The notes beneath the pieces were generated by a model. It saw only the letters and a list, made by a program, of their open reading frames with translations. It had not been told where the DNA came from and searched no databases. A stretch of DNA of 5,183 nucleotides from JANRLJ01 sp034437895 (GTDB lineage Bacteria > Chloroflexota > Anaerolineae > Aggregatilineales > Phototrophicaceae): the NCBI GenBank assembly GCA_034437895.1, contig DAOTTO010000128.1, positions 1 to 5,183 on the forward strand, written 5' to 3'. Of the stretch, positions 1 to 5,183 are shown in pieces (positions within the stretch are counted from its first letter, which is position 1; each line of letters opens with the position of its first letter). The position numbers were made by a program, and so were the translations under genes.

Positions 1-975
1 GGACTGGCGGATTTACCCTCAGCCCTCGAACCCGTACTTTCGCCCATGCAGTCGTTCTATTTCAGCGGCGGTATAGGTCAAGCTGTTTGCAACGAAGCAC
101 CCGATCTGCTGACCATTCGCAGCCCCCAAGGTATTCATATCAACTTGACGGTGAATGGGGCAAATATCGTCGTCGGCTCACAGATTACCCTTCAGCAACT
201 CTCCGAGACCGAAATGTCGCTGACGACGGATGAGGGTCAGGTCTTCGCCATCGACCCTGATGCAAATCCCTCGCCCCAGCAAATTCAGGAATTTATGCAA
301 ATGCTGGATTCCGGTGAGCAGCCAGACATCAACGGTGATGAATTTACCGCGATGGATGGCGCGATTGAAGGCTTTGTCGCCCCCGGTGGCAAGAGTCTCA
401 TTGGGCAGATTGGGGAAGATAACGAGATTACCAATTGGGAACAACCCGACGACTCGGACGAAGATCAACAAACGACGGGGGATCTTTCGACCTTGTTGCA
501 AGATGCACTCGGTGGGGATAAGGGCGAAGAAGTGGTTTTTACACCCACACCAACCCAGCCCACGACATCAGGCGGCGGCACAGGCGTAAACCCAACGCCT
601 ATCCCAACAGCAGAGGCGACGGAAGTCACTCAGCCGATTAATCCGAACATCATCACTAATCCACAAACACAGCCGAGCGGCGGCACCACAGTACCCACCG
701 GCCCCACGTTTATCGCGTATTGGGCGGGCTGCACTGGCTTGTATTCCGGCGCACTCGGCTTTGCGAATACACCACCCGGCACAACCAGCGTGACGATTAC
801 TTGGAGCGAAAGCGGCGGTGCGGCCACCCCCGGCGCACCGACCAACGTCACCGTCCCACCCGACCCAGGCGTATTCAACTACATTACCTTTGGCCCTTCA
901 ACGTTATTTAGTGCTGTCGTCACAGCCAATCCTTCGGGGACTTCCTACAGTGTAGCTGGATCACAAAGCTGCTAA
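1..975 (+). CDS. Secreted/envelope-type protein with FecR-like N-terminal part, Thr/Pro-rich linker and C-terminal beta-rich domain (5' partial)
   Basis: The reading frame is open to the first base of the window (15 codons before the ATG at 46, reading GLADLPSALEPVLSP), so the true start probably lies upstream and the ATG at 46 is internal. Counting from that ATG, residues about 1-75 read as short beta strands with the segment SPQGIHINLTVNGANI, which resembles the FecR-like domains of Chloroflexota surface proteins. An acidic stretch follows (about 130-165, rich in D/E/Q). A low-complexity Thr/Pro/Gly/Asn linker covers about 165-222. The last ~85 residues have alternating hydrophobic and Thr/Val/Ser residues, as in an Ig-like beta sandwich, with cysteines at 229 and 309 (the final residue) that could pair as a disulfide. 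No catalytic motif is visible. A signal peptide would lie outside the window, so export is inferred from composition only. The gene is followed 22 nt later by a terminator. Function unknown; confident as a gene, uncertain on family. Confidence 0.8.
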   Translation, partial: GLADLPSALEPVLSPMQSFYFSGGIGQAVCNEAPDLLTIRSPQGIHINLTVNGANIVVGSQITLQQLSETEMSLTTDEGQVFAIDPDANPSPQQIQEFMQMLDSGEQPDINGDEFTAMDGAIEGFVAPGGKSLIGQIGEDNEITNWEQPDDSDEDQQTTGDLSTLLQDALGGDKGEEVVFTPTPTQPTTSGGGTGVNPTPIPTAEATEVTQPINPNIITNPQTQPSGGTTVPTGPTFIAYWAGCTGLYSGALGFANTPPGTTSVTITWSESGGAATPGAPTNVTVPPDPGVFNYITFGPSTLFSAVVTANPSGTSYSVAGSQSC

Positions 976-997
976 ACAGTTCCATCCGCAACAATTC

Positions 998-1027
998 AAG
1001 AGGCGTACCAATGTGTGCGCCTCTTTT
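998..1027 (+). terminator. Intrinsic terminator of the secreted-protein gene, possibly bidirectional
   Basis: An 11-bp stem (998-1008 with 1015-1025, one G-U pair) closes a 6-nt loop and runs into TTTT at 1024-1027. It starts 22 nt after the stop codon of the plus-strand gene and lies between two convergent genes. Read on the minus strand, the same stem follows the DUF6285 stop codon at 1046 and is preceded by AAAA, but it has only a short U run after it. It is therefore a good terminator for the plus strand and a weaker one for the minus-strand operon. Confidence 0.85.
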
Positions 1028-1045
1028 GATTCAACCTCAGCGCAG

Positions 1046-1486
1046 TTAGCGATTATGCCAAGCATCTAGTGCGGGATTCTCATCTTCCAGCATAAGTTTT
1101 TTTAAGTAGTTGGGATTAGCGACTTGAAGCTGTTCAATCGTCGTGGATTTAAGATGCGAGAGCAGCAAGTCCGAAGATTCATCATAGCCTCCAGCGCGGA
1201 TTTGAGTGCATAACGCGGCATTACGCTCTGCTAATGCCAAGCGGATTTCCCCATCGCTCGAAGGGAGATGAACGTCCCTATTTTCAATGCTATTCAAGCG
1301 TGTCCACTCCGCTCGAATATGATCGCCGTCCATTTGGTGTTCGCGTTCCGCAATTTTGAGGACGTTAATGGCAACGAGCGTCTGAAAATAGAGCTTGCGA
1401 TCTTCGCGCACAGCAGGAATCACGGCGCTTTCCAAATGCAGCCGTACTGCATCAATCAATTCTTGGAGAGTCGGCCTGTCATACAT
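1046..1486 (-). CDS. DUF6285 domain-containing protein
   Basis: A 146-residue protein of unknown function. The N-terminus (MYDRPTLQELIDAVRLHLE...) followed by a helical stretch with YFQTLVAINVLKIAERE matches what I recall of DUF6285 proteins, which begin with a similar DRPT-x-x-EL-x-x-AV pattern and have an ANVL-x-I-x-ERE core. It looks all-helical and cytoplasmic, with no signal peptide, membrane segment or obvious catalytic motif. In many bacteria this family is encoded directly after a phosphotransferase-family gene and often near acyl-CoA dehydrogenases, which suggests a helper role for that kinase. Here that kinase lies upstream on the same strand but is separated by a restriction-modification pair. 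The ATG at 1486 is 5 nt after the endonuclease stop codon. There is no strong ribosome binding site, so translation may depend on coupling to the gene before it. The family call is from memory of the sequence pattern. Confidence 0.8.
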   Translation of the reverse strand: MYDRPTLQELIDAVRLHLESAVIPAVREDRKLYFQTLVAINVLKIAEREHQMDGDHIRAEWTRLNSIENRDVHLPSSDGEIRLALAERNAALCTQIRAGGYDESSDLLLSHLKSTTIEQLQVANPNYLKKLMLEDENPALDAWHNR

Positions 1487-1491
1487 CGTTT

Positions 1492-2061
1492 TTATCTAAT
1501 TCCCAAAATAAGCACTGGAATATCAATATTCGATACGCCACGCTGCTCTAAATCCCAAACAAATTGTTCAAAATAAGAAACACCCGTAGACATCTCAACC
1601 GCAAATTCTTTCACCGGGACAATTTCTATTCCAGCATTGATAAATTCACGCTTATGAAAAATCGTCATTTTTGCACAGACGTTATAGACCATGAAGGCAT
1701 ATTTGCCGAATTGAACCTCAACCCCCAACTTATTTTTAATGAAATCCATTTCACGGTAAGCGCCACGACTCTCACGCTTAGGCTGGTAGTTCGGAACATA
1801 AAATTCAGTTTTGTAATCGCATAATATTCGATTGTGTGTCTCCCAACCCTGTTCGGCAAATGCTTTTTTGAAAGCTGTATTGAGCGTTCTTGGGTTGTAG
1901 AGTACTTTCTGGAGCATCGTTTTTTCCGCGCTCACTTTTGTTTTGTGAAGAGAAGAATCCACCGCTTTGACTGCTTGCTCAACTTCTGGAAGAAGTGCAG
2001 CATAATTCTGCTCGATATATTCTTTGCCCTGATTAAATGAATAAATACCAACAATTTCCAC
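1492..2061 (-). CDS. Type II restriction endonuclease, BglII/BstYI family
   Basis: A 189-residue nuclease predicted to cut double-stranded DNA at a GATC-centred palindrome. The protein aligns by eye with BstYI over its length. The N-terminus MEIVGIYSFNQGKEYI parallels the start of BstYI, which supports the GTG start at 2061. Further matches are the EKTMLQKVLYNPRTLNTAF block (residues 46-64) and the core VEVQFGKYAF (114-123). The catalytic set is D106, E115 and Q117, with the same spacing as D84/E93/Q95 in BglII and D119/E128/Q130 in BstYI. K120 corresponds to BstYI K133, and T159 falls where BstYI has S172, a residue involved in choosing the outer base pair. It is about 14 residues shorter than BstYI, mainly in the segment before D106. 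The start codon overlaps the methyltransferase stop by one base (TAGTG), and a GGAG lies 9 nt upstream. All key residues are present, so it looks active. RGATCY is the likeliest target but AGATCT or another variant is possible. Confidence 0.93.
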   Translation of the reverse strand: MEIVGIYSFNQGKEYIEQNYAALLPEVEQAVKAVDSSLHKTKVSAEKTMLQKVLYNPRTLNTAFKKAFAEQGWETHNRILCDYKTEFYVPNYQPKRESRGAYREMDFIKNKLGVEVQFGKYAFMVYNVCAKMTIFHKREFINAGIEIVPVKEFAVEMSTGVSYFEQFVWDLEQRGVSNIDIPVLILGIR

Positions 2062-3014
2062 TACTCATCACTCCATTCTTCAGGAATCTGGGCAACTTTC
2101 TCACGTCCTGTAGGAACATGAACCGTTTTTCCTATTGGCCTGATTTTAAGACTGCCTTGATAAAAAGCCTCGATTCTATCTTTAGCAATCTGAATATAAT
2201 CACTTTCTCGGTCACAACCCATCGCTTTCCGATTATGACGCAATGCTGCAATTAGCGCTGATCCCACACCACAATAAGGATCTAAAACCCAATCGTCCTC
2301 ATCAGTAAAAGCAAGTACACAGCGTTCAACCAACTCAATTGGATACTGGCAAGGATGATCGGTTTTTTCTGGATGGTTAGATTTGACGTTCGGAATATCC
2401 CATAACTCAGCATCCCATTCTTGAGCAACAAATTCCCACATATCAGAGGGATTTTTACCAAGTGGATTGCCGGAAGGTTTACCTTTGTTCTCGCCTTTAT
2501 AGTGACGTTTACCGGGATATTTCGAGGGTACTCGTATAGAGTCTAGGTTAAATTTGTAGTCATCACTTTTTGTAAACCAGAGCAGTGTTTCATAGCGACC
2601 TGATAAACGTTTAGACGCATGAAGCCCATGCCCAAAGTGCCAAATAATCCGGTTGCGTAGTTTTAAGCCATGATCTTTGAAGATGTCATAATAGTAAATA
2701 TCTAAGGGATAAATTTCACCATCTTGTACAAAGTTCCCTACTTGCCAGCACAAACTCCCTTGATTATTTAAGACTCTCACCAGTTCATGGATAACCATTT
2801 CTTGCTGTTTTAGATAGCGTTGTAAGCTGGTGCGTGTCTCGTACTCTTTGCCTACATTATAGGGAGGCGATGTCACAATAAGATTCGCGCTTCCCGAAGG
2901 CAGCGTTTGCAAAAAATCCTTTGTATCGCCTGTATGCAAGACAATATCTTTATTCCCCCCAAATCCATCAGAAATTTCGGGTATAGGGAAAAGCGGTAGT
3001 AAAGGTGTGTTCAC
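2061..3014 (-). CDS. Site-specific DNA methyltransferase of the RM pair, beta class, probably N4-cytosine
   Basis: A 317-residue S-adenosylmethionine-dependent DNA methyltransferase expected to protect the host from the neighbouring endonuclease. The catalytic motif IV comes first (TSPPYN, residues 48-53), followed by a conserved block around WHFGHGLHASKRLSGRYE (125-142), a variable probable target-recognition region (about 160-215), HPCQYPIELVER (220-231), then the AdoMet-binding motif I DPYCGVGS (245-252) and GCDRE (266-270). This order is that of the beta class. The TSPPY form of motif IV is typical of N4-cytosine enzymes, and M.BglII and its relatives are of this type, but N6-adenine enzymes can also carry it. 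The start is a GTG 4 nt after the phosphotransferase stop; an in-frame TAG just upstream leaves no longer alternative. No strong ribosome binding site is seen. The stop overlaps the endonuclease start by one base. Length and motifs are complete. Confidence 0.93.
   Translation of the reverse strand: MNTPLLPLFPIPEISDGFGGNKDIVLHTGDTKDFLQTLPSGSANLIVTSPPYNVGKEYETRTSLQRYLKQQEMVIHELVRVLNNQGSLCWQVGNFVQDGEIYPLDIYYYDIFKDHGLKLRNRIIWHFGHGLHASKRLSGRYETLLWFTKSDDYKFNLDSIRVPSKYPGKRHYKGENKGKPSGNPLGKNPSDMWEFVAQEWDAELWDIPNVKSNHPEKTDHPCQYPIELVERCVLAFTDEDDWVLDPYCGVGSALIAALRHNRKAMGCDRESDYIQIAKDRIEAFYQGSLKIRPIGKTVHVPTGREKVAQIPEEWSDE
2067..2074 (-). promoter_or_regulatory. Ribosome binding site of the endonuclease gene
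   Basis: On the minus strand the sequence reads GGAGTGAT, with the GGAG (2071-2074) 9 nt before the GTG start at 2061. It lies inside the last codons of the methyltransferase gene. It supports the GTG as the true start and suggests that the endonuclease is translated from its own site, or by coupling, straight after the methyltransferase. Confidence 0.65.
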
Positions 3015-3018
3015 GATT

Positions 3019-4041
3019 TTAAATGCCTACTTTCTCGATTAAACGCAAGGCTTCTAGCTGCATTTCGGCGGAGCGGCGGCCTAAGCTGGCAAGCTCGACA
3101 CTCGGATCGCGCCCGGAAAGATGGCGCTCGGCTTGCGCCATACAGATCACGCCCCAGCGAATATTGCCCATAATTTCCCACCAATCCACAACGCTGCGAT
3201 CTACCTTGCGTCCACTATAGCCCTCGTAAGCCAGAATAAAACGCTCACGCTGGCAAAGTCCGCCCACATGCTGCTGATCGTTCCCAAAGCGCCAATCGCG
3301 CATACACAAATAGCCGATTTCTTCCTGCGGATCGCCGATGTGACTGAATTCCCAATCAATCACGGCGGCTAATCCGTTTTGATCGACCAGCAAATTACCG
3401 ATTCGGAAATCCCCATGCACAAAGGTGAGGGGTGATTCCAGCGGGATATGTCGTTCCGCCCAACGTAGGGTAAATTCAAATGCAGGCGATTTAATGCCTA
3501 AGCTATCCAGAACTTCATACGTACTGGTCATAGCTTCCTGATGAGGCGAAAAGCCGTGTCGTGCGCGTGGGAGAAAATCTAAATGATAAACAGGGTTCAT
3601 CCGATGAATAATCGCCAATTGTTCCGCCATCTGCTCCGGCAGCACCTCCCGCGCATCAGCCAACCCCGGCTCTTGGATGACTTTGCGCCCGATGGAGACA
3701 CCCTCGACATAATCCATCAGAAAAAACGGCAGTCCCAAAACAGCAGGGTCTTCACACAACCAGCGCATCCGAGCAACTTTGACACCGCTTTTATAGGCAG
3801 CATCCATCAAATGAAATTCCTGAGCGCGAGTCAACGCTGAGTCGCTCATCTGCGTCGGAAAATCTTTGCGGAGGACGAGTTTCTGTCTTTCGCCGTTAAG
3901 CGTGACAGTCAGCGCCCAGCTATCGCGTGATGCACCGCCAGCCAATGGTGTCGCGCTCTCGATTACGACAGATGCACCGGAAACGTGCGCTAAATACTCG
4001 GTCAGTTGATGATGAAAATCTTCTATTGAATTAACGATCAT
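3019..4041 (-). CDS. Phosphotransferase family protein (APH/ACAD10-like kinase fold)
   Basis: A 340-residue cytoplasmic kinase-like enzyme that transfers phosphate from ATP to a small-molecule hydroxyl; the substrate is unknown. With the ATG at 4041 as residue 1, the nucleotide-binding part contains LAGGASRDSW (33-42) and KLVLRKDFP (54-62). The catalytic loop is HGDFRIGN (209-216, D211 as base, N216 for metal), and the metal-binding aspartate is in IDWE (D229). This is the pattern of the APH family, closest to the acyl-CoA dehydrogenase-associated ACAD10/11-type phosphotransferases rather than to antibiotic-resistance kinases. A longer reading from a GTG at 4101 would add 20 residues (NHRICPYITK...) unlike the family and would start inside a hairpin, so the ATG at 4041 is preferred although no clear ribosome binding site precedes it. 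Its usual partner, a DUF6285 protein, is encoded 1.5 kb downstream beyond the inserted RM genes. Confidence 0.92.
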   Translation of the reverse strand: MIVNSIEDFHHQLTEYLAHVSGASVVIESATPLAGGASRDSWALTVTLNGERQKLVLRKDFPTQMSDSALTRAQEFHLMDAAYKSGVKVARMRWLCEDPAVLGLPFFLMDYVEGVSIGRKVIQEPGLADAREVLPEQMAEQLAIIHRMNPVYHLDFLPRARHGFSPHQEAMTSTYEVLDSLGIKSPAFEFTLRWAERHIPLESPLTFVHGDFRIGNLLVDQNGLAAVIDWEFSHIGDPQEEIGYLCMRDWRFGNDQQHVGGLCQRERFILAYEGYSGRKVDRSVVDWWEIMGNIRWGVICMAQAERHLSGRDPSVELASLGRRSAEMQLEALRLIEKVGI

Positions 4042-4077
4042 TTTTAAACCAAAAATATGTCTGTTATTCTTTGTAAT

Positions 4078-4107
4078 GTAAGGGCAAATCCGGTGATTCA
4101 CCCCTAC
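4078..4107 (-). repeat. Intergenic inverted repeat / RNA hairpin (GTAGGGG-type)
   Basis: On the minus strand the arms GTAGGGGTGAATC (4107-4095) and GATTTGCCCTTAC (4090-4078) pair over 13 positions without mismatch, using three G-U pairs, around a 4-nt loop ACCG. On the plus strand the same bases leave mismatches, so the structure favours RNA made in the direction of the operon. It sits in the 80-nt gap between the aminotransferase stop (4122) and the phosphotransferase start (4041). No U-run follows, so it is not a standard terminator. Palindromes with GTAGGGG and GCCC ends occur as dispersed intergenic repeats in several phyla, and this may be a diverged copy. That is recollection, not a search result. 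A role in mRNA processing or stability is possible. Confidence 0.6.
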
Positions 4108-4121
4108 GGAAAAATGGTCAA

Positions 4122-5183
4122 TCAGGCGGGTGCGCTCATATCCATTACAGCCGCCCGCATCCGTTCCAGCGCTTCCGTCAGCATCGGACGGGGACAGCCA
4201 AAGTTCAGCCGGACGAATCCGTCACCCGCCGTCCCGAAAACGCCGCCTGCATTCAATGCGACCTTTGCATTTTTGAGGAAAAAAGGTTCAATCCAGCCGC
4301 CAAAAACTTTTTCTTCTAACTGCGGTAGTGAACGTCCATCCATCCATGCCAAATACGTCCCCTGCGGTGATGTAATCGGCAGATTAGGCAGATAGTCACG
4401 CACAAAATCGGAGAGGTAATCACGGTTTGCCTTCAAATAGATCCGCAGTTCTTCCAGCCATGCGTCGCCGTGCTGATAGGCGGCAAGTGCGGCGGTTAAC
4501 CCCAGAACATTCACGAAAGGTATCATGAATCCGCGTGCCTTGTTGAAGCGCTGGCGCAGATCCGCATCCTGAATAATCGCAAACGAGCAGCCCAAACCGG
4601 GGATATTAAATGTTTTGCTCGGTGCCATCAGCGTGACCGTCTTCGCGGCGACCTCCGGCGAAAGTGACGCGATAGGAACATGACGTGCGCCCTCATCAAT
4701 GAGCAGATCGCAGTGAATCTCGTCTGAGACGATGATGACATCATGCTTCAGACAAATTTCCGCCATGCGGGTGAGTTCATTCCGCGTCCATACCCGCCCG
4801 ATTGGATTATGCGGGCTGCACAAAGCAAAAACTTTGGTGTGTTCGTTAATCGCCGCCTCAAAGGTATCAAAATCGATTTCATAATGAAGCTGGCTGTCGT
4901 TCTGAGTAAGCACTAAATCCACAGGATTAGCCGTCTGCCCGTGATCGGGGGGAATCATCAGAAAAGGCGGATAGACTGGCGTTTGCATCAACACATTATC
5001 ACCTGCCGCGCCATACGCCCGTACCGCCACATTCAGCGCCGCGACCACACCGGGGATAAATACAATGTCTTCCGGCTTGATCTCCCATTGATAGAGCCGC
5101 GCCATACGATCAACTAAGGTCTGGCGTAGGATGTCGGATTCTTTGGGATAACCAAATACACCGTGCGCCACCCGTTCTTGAAT
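4122..5183 (-). CDS. PLP-dependent aminotransferase class I/II, MalY/PatB-type cystathionine beta-lyase (5' partial)
   Basis: A fold-type I pyridoxal-phosphate enzyme of the MalY/PatB branch, which cleaves C-S bonds of cystathionine or cysteine conjugates to give pyruvate, ammonia and a thiol. The frame is open to the right edge: IQERVAHGVFGYP continues a family segment normally about 40-50 residues into the protein, so the GTG at 5171 is internal and the true start lies outside. Counting from that GTG: TPVYPPF (64-70), the PHNPIGRVWT block (120-129, N122 near PLP), SDEIHCDL (149-156, D150 binds the pyridine nitrogen), the Schiff-base lysine K186 in MAPSKTFNIPG, and the substrate-carboxylate arginine in RLNFGCPR (321-328). 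The C-terminus is complete. The SDEIHCDL and SKTFNIPGL motifs favour the C-S lyase branch over ordinary aminotransferases, though the substrate is not determined. It is the first visible gene of the minus-strand run and is separated from the kinase by 80 nt, so shared function is not implied. Confidence 0.93.
   Translation of the reverse strand: MQERVAHGVFGYPKESDILRQTLVDRMARLYQWEIKPEDIVFIPGVVAALNVAVRAYGAAGDNVLMQTPVYPPFLMIPPDHGQTANPVDLVLTQNDSQLHYEIDFDTFEAAINEHTKVFALCSPHNPIGRVWTRNELTRMAEICLKHDVIIVSDEIHCDLLIDEGARHVPIASLSPEVAAKTVTLMAPSKTFNIPGLGCSFAIIQDADLRQRFNKARGFMIPFVNVLGLTAALAAYQHGDAWLEELRIYLKANRDYLSDFVRDYLPNLPITSPQGTYLAWMDGRSLPQLEEKVFGGWIEPFFLKNAKVALNAGGVFGTAGDGFVRLNFGCPRPMLTEALERMRAAVMDMSAPA

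Larger units (their letters stand above)
1487..3018 (-). other. Type II restriction-modification module inserted between phosphotransferase and DUF6285 genes
   Basis: The interval contains only a methyltransferase gene and a restriction endonuclease gene. It is bounded by the phosphotransferase stop codon (4 nt away) and the DUF6285 start codon (5 nt away). Hand counts of sampled 60-nt rows give about 32-50 % GC inside (mostly near 40 %) against 53 % in two DUF6285 rows and 53-62 % in two aminotransferase rows. No transposase, integrase, tRNA or long terminal repeat is present. The composition and the splitting of a usual gene pair point to acquisition by horizontal transfer; the mechanism is not visible. 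Confidence 0.7.

Noticed and set aside
178..501. Minus-strand and alternate-frame open frames overlapping the secreted-protein gene (for example 178-501, 230-589 and 630-878)
   Set aside because: Their translations lack recognisable domains and lie fully within a convincing coding gene on the plus strand; they are frame shadows.
1484..3021. Similar short sequences at the two module edges (minus strand TAAAATCGTG and TAAAAACGATG) as a target-site duplication
   Set aside because: The match is imperfect, needs a gap, and both copies consist of a stop codon, A-rich spacer and start codon, which would resemble each other by chance. It is worth checking against an empty site but is not evidence of transposition.
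3019..4041. Antibiotic-resistance aminoglycoside phosphotransferase
   Set aside because: It shares the fold and catalytic loop, but the length, the HGDFRIGN and IDWE context and the DUF6285 association fit the general ACAD10-like phosphotransferase family instead.
4052..4081. Promoter-like TTACAT and TATTTT with an 18-nt spacer upstream of the kinase gene on the minus strand
   Set aside because: Both boxes are weak in AT-rich intergenic DNA, and the implied start would be only a few bases before the ATG. Not strong enough to annotate.
4042..4101. Longer phosphotransferase start at the GTG at 4101
   Set aside because: The 20 extra residues do not look like the family N-terminus, and the codon lies inside the intergenic hairpin; the ATG at 4041 leads directly into a normal family start.
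480..4563. Absence of AGATCT and GGATCC, with RGATCY present only as mixed forms, as a sign of site avoidance
   Set aside because: Only about one copy of each perfect hexamer would be expected by chance in 5.2 kb, so their absence carries no weight.

Overview
The window holds six protein genes on a chromosomal segment that looks like a Chloroflexota (Anaerolineae-like) genome. That placement is an inference. It rests mainly on the left-hand gene, whose N-terminal half and Thr/Pro-rich linker resemble secreted, FecR-like proteins I associate with Chloroflexota, and on roughly 50-60 % GC in the housekeeping genes. No rRNA, tRNA, CRISPR array, transposase or integrase is visible.

Layout: a plus-strand secreted-type protein gene enters from the left edge and stops at 975, followed by a good intrinsic terminator (998-1027). 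Everything else is on the minus strand and converges on that terminator. In transcription order it reads: a PatB/MalY-type PLP-dependent C-S lyase/aminotransferase cut by the right edge (4122-5183); an 80-nt gap with a hairpin (4078-4107); an aminoglycoside-phosphotransferase-fold kinase (3019-4041); a beta-class DNA methyltransferase, probably N4-cytosine type (2061-3014); a BglII/BstYI-type restriction endonuclease (1492-2061); and a DUF6285 protein (1046-1486).

The most interesting point is the arrangement. Phosphotransferase-family proteins of this type and DUF6285 proteins normally sit next to each other. Here a complete two-gene Type II restriction-modification (RM) system lies exactly between them, with only 4 nt on one side and 5 nt on the other. 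Both flanking genes are intact, no mobility gene is present, and the inserted part is clearly more AT-rich than its flanks. The RM pair seems to have been placed into an operon junction so that it is transcribed with host genes, methyltransferase first. The endonuclease keeps the D-(8)-E-V-Q active site of BglII and BstYI, so a GATC-centred target such as RGATCY is expected but not proven.

Limits: all family assignments come from reading the translations and recalling family sequences; no search was run. Both edge genes are partial, and the promoter of the minus-strand operon is probably outside the window.
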